DNA of 13,867 nucleotides, from positions 1 to 13,867 of the forward strand of contig SCUQ01000297.1 in NCBI GenBank assembly GCA_004297635.1. The letters are read 5' to 3'. The notes below the pieces were generated by a model that searched no databases, had not been told where the DNA came from, and saw nothing but the letters and a program-made list of their open reading frames with translations. A program made the translations under genes and the position numbers. The stretch is from Rhizorhabdus sp. (GTDB taxonomy: Bacteria; Pseudomonadota; Alphaproteobacteria; Sphingomonadales; Sphingomonadaceae). Shown piece by piece: positions 1 through 6,847 of the stretch. The first letter of the stretch is position 1. Each line of letters starts with the position of its first letter.

Positions 1-2
1 TC

Positions 3-692
3 ACCAATTTCCCGCTGATGCTCGCCGGACAGATCGGCTTCGCCTTTCTGGACGAGGGCGAGACCCCTTCGGTCGAGGTCTGGAAAGTGATGGGGGACGA
101 GGTGATCTTCGTCGCCAGCCCGGAACGTCCCGAAGCGCTGGTCAACATGCTGCTCGCACTGTTCCGCACGATGAACGCCTATGAGGAGCGCTATCTCGAA
201 GACCTGCCGCTGCGCCTGAAGGGTACCGCCTGGCTCGCCGATTTCGGCGGCCGCAACATCGAGCTGGAGATACCCGAGCTGTCGGGCGGCGAAGGCGTCC
301 GCGCGATCGACTTCATCGGCCCCGATCTGGACCTGGGCTTCCGCGTCACCAAATTCGCGCGCCCCGCCTGCCTCGCCTTGTCCTTCGATGTCGCGGACCT
401 CGTGATCGCGGCGGACAATGCCGGGGAGGCTGCGCTGCACCTGATCGGCGCCGAGGAACTGAAAGGCGTGATGTTCGGCCGCCCCTATCCGATCATCTGG
501 ATGCTGGAGGCCGGCACCGATTTCAACTTCATGCCCTGGGAAATCGAACAATGCCCGCACATGGCGAAGGCCGCGACGATGCCGCCGTCGCCGGTCTCCG
601 ACATCGAGCGCGCGATCGGCAATATGCGGCTCTACCTGCGCAAGATGCACGGCGTCGACAGGCCGAGGCTGAAACTGGGCAATAGCGGCTGA
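3..692 (+). CDS. Hypothetical protein, possibly nucleotide-cyclase-like, 5' end outside window
   Basis: The frame is open from the left edge, so the N-terminus is missing. An ATG at 18 exists, but the residues before it (TNFPL) read on naturally, so I treat that ATG as internal. About 229 residues are visible, with no membrane segment. The stretch around residues 23-33 counted from that ATG (VWKVMGDEVIFVA) looks like the metal-binding strand-turn-strand of class III adenylate/guanylate cyclases or GGDEF domains. A later stretch (DFIGPDLDLGFRVTKFARP, near residue 97) resembles the GxDVNxAARL region of class III cyclases. This assignment is inference from short motifs; the protein could be a catalytically inactive relative. 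It converges on the GFA-family gene with 44 bases between the stop codons. Confidence 0.7.
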   Translation, partial: TNFPLMLAGQIGFAFLDEGETPSVEVWKVMGDEVIFVASPERPEALVNMLLALFRTMNAYEERYLEDLPLRLKGTAWLADFGGRNIELEIPELSGGEGVRAIDFIGPDLDLGFRVTKFARPACLALSFDVADLVIAADNAGEAALHLIGAEELKGVMFGRPYPIIWMLEAGTDFNFMPWEIEQCPHMAKAATMPPSPVSDIERAIGNMRLYLRKMHGVDRPRLKLGNSG

Positions 693-736
693 TCGCCGAA
701 GCAGCAGGCATGTCTGGTGGCGCGGCGGGCCGACGA

Positions 737-1156
737 TCAGTCCGGCAGCACCCCGGACCCAAGGATGCGCGCCTCGCGCACATAGCCGAACTCGCCCCCC
801 GACCATGACCGGCCATCGGGATAGCGCAGCTCGATTCCGACAAGATCGTCCTCGTCCGCCAGACGCATGTTGACGCCCATCTGGCTGTTTCCGAACATGG
901 CCACCGCGCTCGCCGTGAGCGTGAAATGGGTGGTCGATCCACAGGAGCCGCAGAACTGGATTTCGGCGGCCGGCGCGTCCTTGTCCTTCCGGCTATAGCG
1001 GTTCGCCTGACCCTCCACCGTCACGTCGGACGGATGGAAATAGGCCCAGTCCGCGCCCGTCTTGCTGCACAGCGAGCAATTGCACGCATGGATGAAGTCG
1101 GGGCGCTTCGCGACGGCGATGCGGATCTGGCCGCAATGACAGGACAGCTTCAGCAT
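737..1156 (-). CDS. GFA-family zinc protein (CENP-V/GFA domain)
   Basis: A 139-residue protein matching the glutathione-dependent formaldehyde-activating (GFA/CENP-V) fold, a small beta-sandwich that binds structural and catalytic zinc. The cysteine pattern is complete: C6 and C8 (CHCG), C25, C27 and C30 (CNCSLC), then C69 and C72 (CGSCG). Length is normal for the family. Despite the family name, most members have no proven reaction with S-hydroxymethylglutathione, so the substrate is unknown. The ATG at 1156 is preceded by a G-rich stretch (TAGGGGGCG) that can act as ribosome binding site. It lies 69 bases downstream of the SpoIIE phosphatase gene on the same strand and may be co-transcribed with it. 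No functional link is apparent. Confidence 0.9.
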   Translation of the reverse strand: MLKLSCHCGQIRIAVAKRPDFIHACNCSLCSKTGADWAYFHPSDVTVEGQANRYSRKDKDAPAAEIQFCGSCGSTTHFTLTASAVAMFGNSQMGVNMRLADEDDLVGIELRYPDGRSWSGGEFGYVREARILGSGVLPD

Positions 1157-1225
1157 CGCCGCCCCCTATCATGGCGGCGGCCCGTTCGACAGCCATCAAG
1201 GCGCCATTCCGCGGCGTGCCGGCGA

Positions 1226-2842
1226 TCAACCCCGATACTGCACCACCAGGATCGCGATATCGTCGAACTGGGGGGCCGTCCCGACGAACAGGCCGACCCG
1301 ATCGGACAGGCCCGTCGTGATCGATTGCGCGCTATGGCCGTGCGCCAGTTCGGCCAACGCGGCGCTGATCCGCTCGACCGAGAACAGCTCCTCGTCGGCG
1401 GCGGTCGCCTCGGACACGCCATCGGTGAACAGCACCAGCGAATCGCCCGGCTCCAGCCGCACGGCGGCGCTTTCGAAATCGACGTCGTCGAACACGCCCA
1501 GCGCCATGCCCTCGGGCTTCGCCAGCCGGCTGACGCTGCCGTCGGCGCGGACCAGGAACGGCGCCTCATGGCCAGCATCGCTATATTCGACATGCCCGTC
1601 GCGCAGGTCGATGATGCCGGCAAAGGCGGTGACGAACAGATTGGCGACATTGTCGCGCGCCAGCTCGCTGTTGACCCGCGCCATCAGCGCGGCGGCCGAC
1701 GTCGACGTCATCGACGCCGCCTTGAACAGCGTGCTCGTCATCGCCATGAACAGCGCGGCGGGGACACCCTTGCCCGAAACGTCGCCGATCACGAAGAACA
1801 TCCGGTTCTCGTCGATCATGCCATAATTATAGAGGTCGCCGCCCACTTCCTTGGCGGGATCGAGCAGCGCATGGATGTCGATCTCCGCCCGTTCGGGAAA
1901 GGCGGGGAATTGCCGCGGCAGCATGCCGAGCTGGATGTCGCGCGCCGCCGATAGCTCGCCCTCGACCCGCTCGCGCGCCACCGTCGCCGCTTCCATCTCG
2001 ATCAGATAGCGCTGGAGCCGCGCGATCATTCCGGACATCGCTTCGGCCAGGCTGCCGACCTCGTCGGCGCGGGCGCCGCTGATCGCGCGCATTGCGTGCA
2101 GCTCCTCCTCGTTCGACTGGAAGCTGCGCTCCTCGATGCTGCGCGTATAGGATGTCAGCCGCACGAGCGGGCCGATGATGCGGCTGATCAGCAGCGATCC
2201 GACGATCATCGACAGCGCGAACATGGCCAGGCCGACGATGATCGATGTCCGCAGCGCCTGGTTCAGCCGCCGGTCGAGCGAGGCCAGCTCGACATCGGCA
2301 CCGACCACATAGGTCCGCCCGTCATAGGCCTGGATCGGCATGTAGATCGACCGGAAGCTGCCGAAACTGTCCTCATAATCGTCGAAGCGGACGCGCTTGT
2401 CGGCGAAGCCCTGATAGAGCTTGGCCGGGGCGGTATCATAGCGTGTCCAGTAACGGACGGCGGTGCCCGCCTTCTCTTCCCGCGGCGTGGCGCTGGTGGA
2501 GACGGTGTAGATGCTTCGTCCGATCCGCATATAGGTATAGACATAGACCAGCCCCGCGCGATCGGCGAAGCGCGACAGGGTCTGCTGCAGACGATCGAAT
2601 TCCGCCGGAGCGATCGAGTCCGGGCCATGGACGCGCGGGTGATAGTCCTCCGGCAATATCTCATGGACCGCATGCGCCGCCGTCCTCAGCTTGTTGTCGA
2701 TGCCGGTGATGATCTCGCGCCGGTCGATCATATAGAGCAGGGTCGAATAGGCGACCGCCGCGACCAGATTCAGCAGGAACAACAGCAGCAGCAATTGCGG
2801 CCTCAGGCCGAAGCGGCGGCGGCGCTTTTCAGCCTCGTTCAT
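1226..2842 (-). CDS. Membrane sensor SpoIIE/PP2C-type serine phosphatase with HAMP domain (RsbU-like)
   Basis: This 538-residue protein is built as TM (about 16-38), periplasmic sensor (about 39-198, Cache-like), TM (199-220), HAMP (221-275), a short coiled linker ending in ARDIQLGMLP, and a C-terminal SpoIIE/PP2C phosphatase (about 300-538). Catalytic motifs are intact: GGDLY with D336, GDVSGKG with D354, FTDGVSE with D474 and DDIAILVV with D527/D528. These aspartates hold the two metal ions. By family knowledge such enzymes dephosphorylate a phosphoserine on a STAS antagonist in response to the sensor. The obvious substrate here is the STAS protein at 8035-8367. The ATG at 2842 has an AAGGGG ribosome binding site about nine bases upstream. 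It is divergent from the transporter operon, with a 111-base shared intergenic region. Confidence 0.93.
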   Translation of the reverse strand: MNEAEKRRRRFGLRPQLLLLLFLLNLVAAVAYSTLLYMIDRREIITGIDNKLRTAAHAVHEILPEDYHPRVHGPDSIAPAEFDRLQQTLSRFADRAGLVYVYTYMRIGRSIYTVSTSATPREEKAGTAVRYWTRYDTAPAKLYQGFADKRVRFDDYEDSFGSFRSIYMPIQAYDGRTYVVGADVELASLDRRLNQALRTSIIVGLAMFALSMIVGSLLISRIIGPLVRLTSYTRSIEERSFQSNEEELHAMRAISGARADEVGSLAEAMSGMIARLQRYLIEMEAATVARERVEGELSAARDIQLGMLPRQFPAFPERAEIDIHALLDPAKEVGGDLYNYGMIDENRMFFVIGDVSGKGVPAALFMAMTSTLFKAASMTSTSAAALMARVNSELARDNVANLFVTAFAGIIDLRDGHVEYSDAGHEAPFLVRADGSVSRLAKPEGMALGVFDDVDFESAAVRLEPGDSLVLFTDGVSEATAADEELFSVERISAALAELAHGHSAQSITTGLSDRVGLFVGTAPQFDDIAILVVQYRG

Positions 2843-2953
2843 GACATCTTGCCCCTTGCATCGGCCGGCGTTCGCCCCGAAAGCTCTATCGCATCACCGG
2901 ACGGGCAGCGGTAGCCCCTACGGAAAGAAGGGGGTCGGGGTCTGAACCCTGGG
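2843..2953. promoter_or_regulatory. Divergent intergenic region between phosphatase and transporter operon
   Basis: This 111-base gap separates two divergent genes of the same putative signalling module, so it should hold both promoters. I see no convincing -35/-10 pair on either strand. On the minus strand AAGGGG (2855-2860) serves the phosphatase. On the plus strand a purine/G-rich run (2922-2940) lies unusually far, about 14-30 bases, before the transporter ATG at 2954. Confidence 0.45.
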
Positions 2954-5371
2954 ATGCAGCGCTTCTTGAACCGACTGCTCCGGGTAAATCCCGGCGAATG
3001 GCCGAAACTGGCGCAGTTCGGCCTGTTCGGTTTCCTCCTGCAGATGGGATTGGGCATCGGCTTCTCGGCTGGTGACGCCGCCTTCCTCGCCCATGCCGGT
3101 GCCGATCGGCTGGCGCTGATCTTCATGATGACCCCGGTGGTGATGCTGCTCTACACGGCGGTCTTCTCCTATCTGCTCGTCCGCTTCTCGATCGAGCGGG
3201 TGATCGATGCGACGATCGCGCTGCTCGTCGTCGGGGGCCTGCTGTCCTGGGCCATCCTGGGCATGGCCCTGCCCGACGCCTGGGAGCTGCCGGTCTATTT
3301 CGGCCTGAAGCTCTATCTGGCGATGTGGTACATCGCGCTCTACTCGCTGTTCTGGAACTATATCGACGGCTATTTCACGATCCAGGACGGCAAGCGGCTC
3401 TTCCCGCTGCTCGCCGCGGCGATGGCGTTCGGGATGACCTGCGGCGGGCTGCTCGTCAGCCAGCTGGCCGGCACCGTTTCGCTGCGCGGCTTCTTCCTGA
3501 TCTGGGCGGGGATCGCGGTCGTGACCCTGCCGGTCGCGCTGCTGGTCCGGCGGCGCTGGGCGCGGATCGCCGACAGCGAGGTCGACGAAAGCGGCGGCGG
3601 CAATGTCGCCGGCCAGATCCGCCAGGTGATGAAGACCTTCCGTACCTCGCGCTACACGCTGATCCTCACCTTCACCCTGTTCGTCACCCTGCTGATGACC
3701 AATCTCGCCGAGTTCCAATATTCGAGCGTCTTCCAGCAGGGCCGCAGCGAGGCGGAACTGGCGAGCCTGCTCGGCCGGCTCTACGCGGCGGCGAACATCT
3801 TCAACGTCTTCGTCTGCCTGTTCGTCTTCACCCGGCTGGTCGGCCGGATCGGCGTGCGCAACGTCGCGCTGATCATGCCGCTGGCCTATTTCACCGCCTT
3901 CGGCATCCTGTTCGTGACCGGCTCGTTCGAAGGCGCGCTCGCCGCCTTCTTCGCCTATCACGGCATCCTGACCTCGATCGAATATAACAACCAGAACCTG
4001 CTCTTCAACGCGGTCCCGTCCGAGACGAAGCGGCCGGTGCGCACCATCGTCGAGGGGCTGGCCGAGCCGCTCGCCAGCTTCGTCGCGGGCGGCTTCCTCT
4101 TCTACGCCGCCGAGCGCACCGATATCCGCGAACTATCGGGCATCGGCGTGATCCTCGGGGTGATGCTGCTGCTGGTCGTCATCGTGCTGCGCCAGCTCTA
4201 TCCCACCGCGATGGCCCGCAACATGCAGGCGATGCTGCTCGATTTCGGCGCCCGTCGCCGGATCGCCCCCGCCGCCGCCGGCGACCCCGCGCCAGCGACC
4301 GCCGATCTGATCGCGCGCCTCCGCACCGCCCAGGGCGAGGAGCGCGATCGGCTGATCGCCCGGCTCCATGCGGGCCGCGACGTCGAAGCCCTGCCCGACA
4401 TATTGACCTGTGCCGCGGGGCTCAGCCCGCAGGACCGGCACGCCATCGAGCATATGATCATCGACTGGGGCGATATCGCGATCCCCCGCCTGATGGCGGC
4501 GATGTCCGATGGCGCCCAATCCTATCGCGGCCGCTCGGTTGCCGCCCGCGCGCTCGCCCGGCTCTCCGCCCCGATTTTCGCCTGGCGGCTCGACGATATG
4601 GTCCGCGAGGAGCTGGGCCGCGCCGAGCCGCGCTTCGCGCTGGCCGAGGCGCTGGAAGCGGTGCCCGAGCCGACCCGCGCTACCCGTACCCTCGCCCGGC
4701 TCCAGCGGCAGCAGATTGCCCAGGCGACCGATTTCGCGATCGAACTGCTGGCGCTCGGCGGACGACTGCCGGACTATGATCTGCTGATCGTCTCGCTGCA
4801 CTCGAACAACCCCAAGGTGCGCGCCAATGCGATCGAGGCGATCGAGAATGGCACCGACCGGCCGACCTTCCTGACGCTCAGGGCGCTGATCGAGGCGCGC
4901 CCGGCGACCGCGCCGCGTCCGGAGCAATTGCTCGCCATGCTCGGCGATCGGCTCGCGTCGCCCAGCACGGTCGAGCTGATCGCCGCCGCCCAGGCGATCC
5001 GCGATCTTGCCCCGCCCGAAGAGCGCGCCGCGCGTCTCCGCCCCGCGCTGCGCCCCGGTCTCCATGCGCTGGGCCGATCCACCATCGCGGCCTTGCTCGG
5101 CCTGCCTGGCAGCACCGCCGTCACGCTGATCGACAGGATCGACGGCATAGCCGGCATGCCGCAATTCGCGGCCGCCTCGATCGAGGTGCAGACCCGCCTC
5201 GCGCTTGCGCTGACCGGCACCCGGCCGGCCGACGACGCCGTCGCCGTGCACGTCGCGGGCGCGCCGCCGCTGTGGCTGGCCGCCGACATCATACGCGACC
5301 TCGCCGTCCGGCAGGTCGATCTCGCCCTGGCGATGTACCGGGCCAGGGACGATCGCGCCTATGCGGCCTGA
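2954..5371 (+). CDS. Npt/TLC-like (MFS superfamily) polytopic membrane protein with C-terminal HEAT-repeat domain
   Basis: An 805-residue protein in two parts. Residues about 18-415 are very hydrophobic, with roughly 10-12 membrane helices, and resemble the ATP/ADP-translocase (Npt1/Npt2, TLC) branch of the MFS superfamily. The segment RLFPLLAAAMAFGMTCGGLL (148-167) matches the conserved 'R-L-F-x-L-x-x-x-x-x-x-G-x-x-x-G' region of that group. Residues about 450-800 are soluble and alpha-helical, in repeated helical pairs rich in Ala, Leu, Arg and Glu (for example LHSNNPKVRANAIEAIENG, 615-633), consistent with HEAT repeats on the cytoplasmic side. Whether it transports nucleotides or acts as a sensor is unknown. 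The ATG at 2954 has only GGG directly before it and no well-placed Shine-Dalgarno, so the start is uncertain; a CTG at 2942 is in frame. The next gene starts inside its last codons (11-base overlap), indicating translational coupling. Confidence 0.88.
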   Translation: MQRFLNRLLRVNPGEWPKLAQFGLFGFLLQMGLGIGFSAGDAAFLAHAGADRLALIFMMTPVVMLLYTAVFSYLLVRFSIERVIDATIALLVVGGLLSWAILGMALPDAWELPVYFGLKLYLAMWYIALYSLFWNYIDGYFTIQDGKRLFPLLAAAMAFGMTCGGLLVSQLAGTVSLRGFFLIWAGIAVVTLPVALLVRRRWARIADSEVDESGGGNVAGQIRQVMKTFRTSRYTLILTFTLFVTLLMTNLAEFQYSSVFQQGRSEAELASLLGRLYAAANIFNVFVCLFVFTRLVGRIGVRNVALIMPLAYFTAFGILFVTGSFEGALAAFFAYHGILTSIEYNNQNLLFNAVPSETKRPVRTIVEGLAEPLASFVAGGFLFYAAERTDIRELSGIGVILGVMLLLVVIVLRQLYPTAMARNMQAMLLDFGARRRIAPAAAGDPAPATADLIARLRTAQGEERDRLIARLHAGRDVEALPDILTCAAGLSPQDRHAIEHMIIDWGDIAIPRLMAAMSDGAQSYRGRSVAARALARLSAPIFAWRLDDMVREELGRAEPRFALAEALEAVPEPTRATRTLARLQRQQIAQATDFAIELLALGGRLPDYDLLIVSLHSNNPKVRANAIEAIENGTDRPTFLTLRALIEARPATAPRPEQLLAMLGDRLASPSTVELIAAAQAIRDLAPPEERAARLRPALRPGLHALGRSTIAALLGLPGSTAVTLIDRIDGIAGMPQFAAASIEVQTRLALALTGTRPADDAVAVHVAGAPPLWLAADIIRDLAVRQVDLALAMYRARDDRAYAA

Positions 5372-6485
5372 CGGTATCCCCATCCGGGCGCTGCTGCTCC
5401 GGGCCTTTCTGCCGGCGATCGCGATTGTCGCGATCGGGCTCGGCCTGCTCACCTATAACCGGCTCTACGATGCGATCCTCGACGGCTTCGACCGCAAGCT
5501 GATCGCCACCAGCGCATTGACGGGGGCACTGCTCGATCCGGTCGACCATGACCGGCTGATCGCCATCGCGCGCACCGAACCCGACACCGATATCGCCGAG
5601 CGCAGCCCCGAATATCGGCACGCGGTCCTGCCGATGCAGCGAATTCGCGGCGGGCTCGACATCACCTATCTCTATACCCAGATCCTCGGCGGATCGCAGG
5701 ACATCATCTATGTGCTCGACGCGACCGTCGGCGAAGAACATTCGCGGATCGGATCGGAAGACGATCTCCCCGCCGAGACGCTGGCCGGGATCAGGCGCGT
5801 CCAGGCGAAGGATGTGATCCACCTCTCGCCGATCGAATTCCAGCAGCAATGGGGCCTGCTCAAGACCGCGGCGGCGCCGGTCCGCAATGCCGGCGGTCGG
5901 ATCGTGGCGACGGCCGGTGCCGACGTGAACGTCTCGCTGATTCGGGTCGCGACCCAGAACGCGCTGTTCGCCAGCGTCGTGATCGGCATGGTCTCGTTGC
6001 TGGCCTGCACGCTCGTCACGCTGCTGATCGTGCGCAGGATCGCCCGCCCCCTCGACCGGCTCCGCCATGAAGCGCTCCGTATCGCCGGCGGCAACCATCG
6101 GCCGATCGCCCCCTTTCCCGCGCCGGCCGACATCGCCGGCCTGCAGACGGCCCTGTCGGACAGCTGCTCGACGCTGACCGGCCGGCTTGCCGACGCGCGG
6201 AGCGCCGCCGGGGCGGCCACGCTCTCCGCCAGCCTCGCCGCCTTCGATGCCGAACTGGCAAGGGCCGGCGCCGCGCCCCATCTCCATTTTGAAAGCGCCG
6301 CATCCGACAGCGGGGCGCTGCTCCGCCGCGCTGCCGCCGCCCGGCTCGCGGAGCGGATCATCGCCGATCCCACGCTTGCCGATCGGATCGAAGACGAGGG
6401 ACCGCTGCTTGCCCTCGCGGACCGCGAACAGGCCGTGGCGGTGCGCGACGATGGCCGCCGCATCGTCATCGGACGCGGCGCATGA
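5361..6485 (+). CDS. Two-TM sensor protein with HAMP domain and no recognised output domain
   Basis: A 374-residue protein with TM1 (about 10-32), a periplasmic sensor region (33-199), TM2 (200-225) and a HAMP-like segment (226-275). The final ~100 residues are an Ala/Arg-rich helical tail that matches no enzyme domain I recognise; there is no histidine kinase, phosphatase, GGDEF or methyl-accepting motif. The periplasmic part resembles that of the neighbouring SpoIIE phosphatase: DITYLYTQI...IIYVLDAT here compares with LVYVYTYM...IYTVSTSAT there, and both end in a 'G-x-x-x-x-x-x-G-A-D-V' strand before TM2. It therefore looks like a paralogous sensor whose phosphatase domain has been lost or replaced. 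It overlaps the upstream gene by 11 bases and the next gene by four (ATGA), so it sits within the operon. Signal transfer presumably goes through protein contacts; this is inference. Confidence 0.85.
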   Translation: MRPDGIPIRALLLRAFLPAIAIVAIGLGLLTYNRLYDAILDGFDRKLIATSALTGALLDPVDHDRLIAIARTEPDTDIAERSPEYRHAVLPMQRIRGGLDITYLYTQILGGSQDIIYVLDATVGEEHSRIGSEDDLPAETLAGIRRVQAKDVIHLSPIEFQQQWGLLKTAAAPVRNAGGRIVATAGADVNVSLIRVATQNALFASVVIGMVSLLACTLVTLLIVRRIARPLDRLRHEALRIAGGNHRPIAPFPAPADIAGLQTALSDSCSTLTGRLADARSAAGAATLSASLAAFDAELARAGAAPHLHFESAASDSGALLRRAAAARLAERIIADPTLADRIEDEGPLLALADREQAVAVRDDGRRIVIGRGA

Positions 6486-6847
6486 TCGAGCGGTTGCGCC
6501 GGCTGCCTGGCTTCGACCGGCTGGACGATGCCGCGCTCGCGGTGATCCTCGCCCGCGCCACGGTTCGCCGCTTTGCCTCAGGCCAGCTCGTCCTCCCGGC
6601 GGGTGGCAGCGCCGACATGCTGCTCGCGCGCATCGGGGGGGCGCTTGTCGGCGTCAGCGGGAAGGCCGCGCCGCCGGTGTTCGATGCGCCGGGGCTGCTG
6701 TTCGGACTGGCGGTGGAGGAAGACTATCTGGCCGGCCCCGAAGGACTGGAGGCGATCGCCATCGCCAAGCCGCATGTCTTCACCATCGCCCGCGAGTTTC
6801 CCGAGTTCATCGTGTCGCTGATGGACGATGCGGGAACCGCCGCATGA
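6482..6847 (+). CDS. Small protein resembling a degenerate cyclic-nucleotide-binding (Crp-like) domain
   Basis: A 121-residue protein with no membrane segment and no DNA-binding helix-turn-helix. Its opening, 'LRRLPGFDRLDDAALAVILA' followed by RRFASGQLVLPAGGSADMLL (29-48), closely follows the start of cNMP-binding domains: two helices, then a beta strand with F-x-x-G-x-x-L-x-x-x-G. The region where the phosphate-binding cassette (G-E-x-x-x-L-x-x-x-x-R-x-A) should be reads GLLFGLAVEEDYLAGPEGLE (71-90) and lacks the conserved Arg. Nucleotide binding is therefore doubtful. As family knowledge, some Npt-HEAT proteins carry a fused cNMP domain; here it may be a separate subunit. ATGA overlaps on both sides (four bases each) put it firmly in the operon. 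The start at 6482 is set by that overlap. Confidence 0.8.
   Translation: MIERLRRLPGFDRLDDAALAVILARATVRRFASGQLVLPAGGSADMLLARIGGALVGVSGKAAPPVFDAPGLLFGLAVEEDYLAGPEGLEAIAIAKPHVFTIAREFPEFIVSLMDDAGTAA

Noticed and set aside
689..740. Inverted repeat CTGATCG ... CGATCAG spanning two convergent stop codons
   Set aside because: The arms are only seven bases with a ~38-base loop, and partly consist of the stop codons themselves; likely coincidence, not a supported terminator.
926..1954. 342-residue plus-strand open frame
   Set aside because: Antisense to the GFA and SpoIIE genes, whose motifs are unmistakable; Arg/Gly/Asp/His-rich shadow.
2918..5452. Long minus-strand open frames (2918-3961 and 4133-5452) opposite the transporter-HEAT gene
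   Set aside because: Composition is dominated by Gln, Asp, Arg, Gly and His, with no fold. The plus strand encodes clear membrane helices and HEAT repeats.
6187..6843. N-terminal extension of the pseudophosphatase frame
   Set aside because: The open frame upstream of 6844 lies under the sensor-HAMP and cNMP-like genes, is Pro/Arg/Ala-rich and shadow-like. The ATGA junction at 6844 is the natural start.
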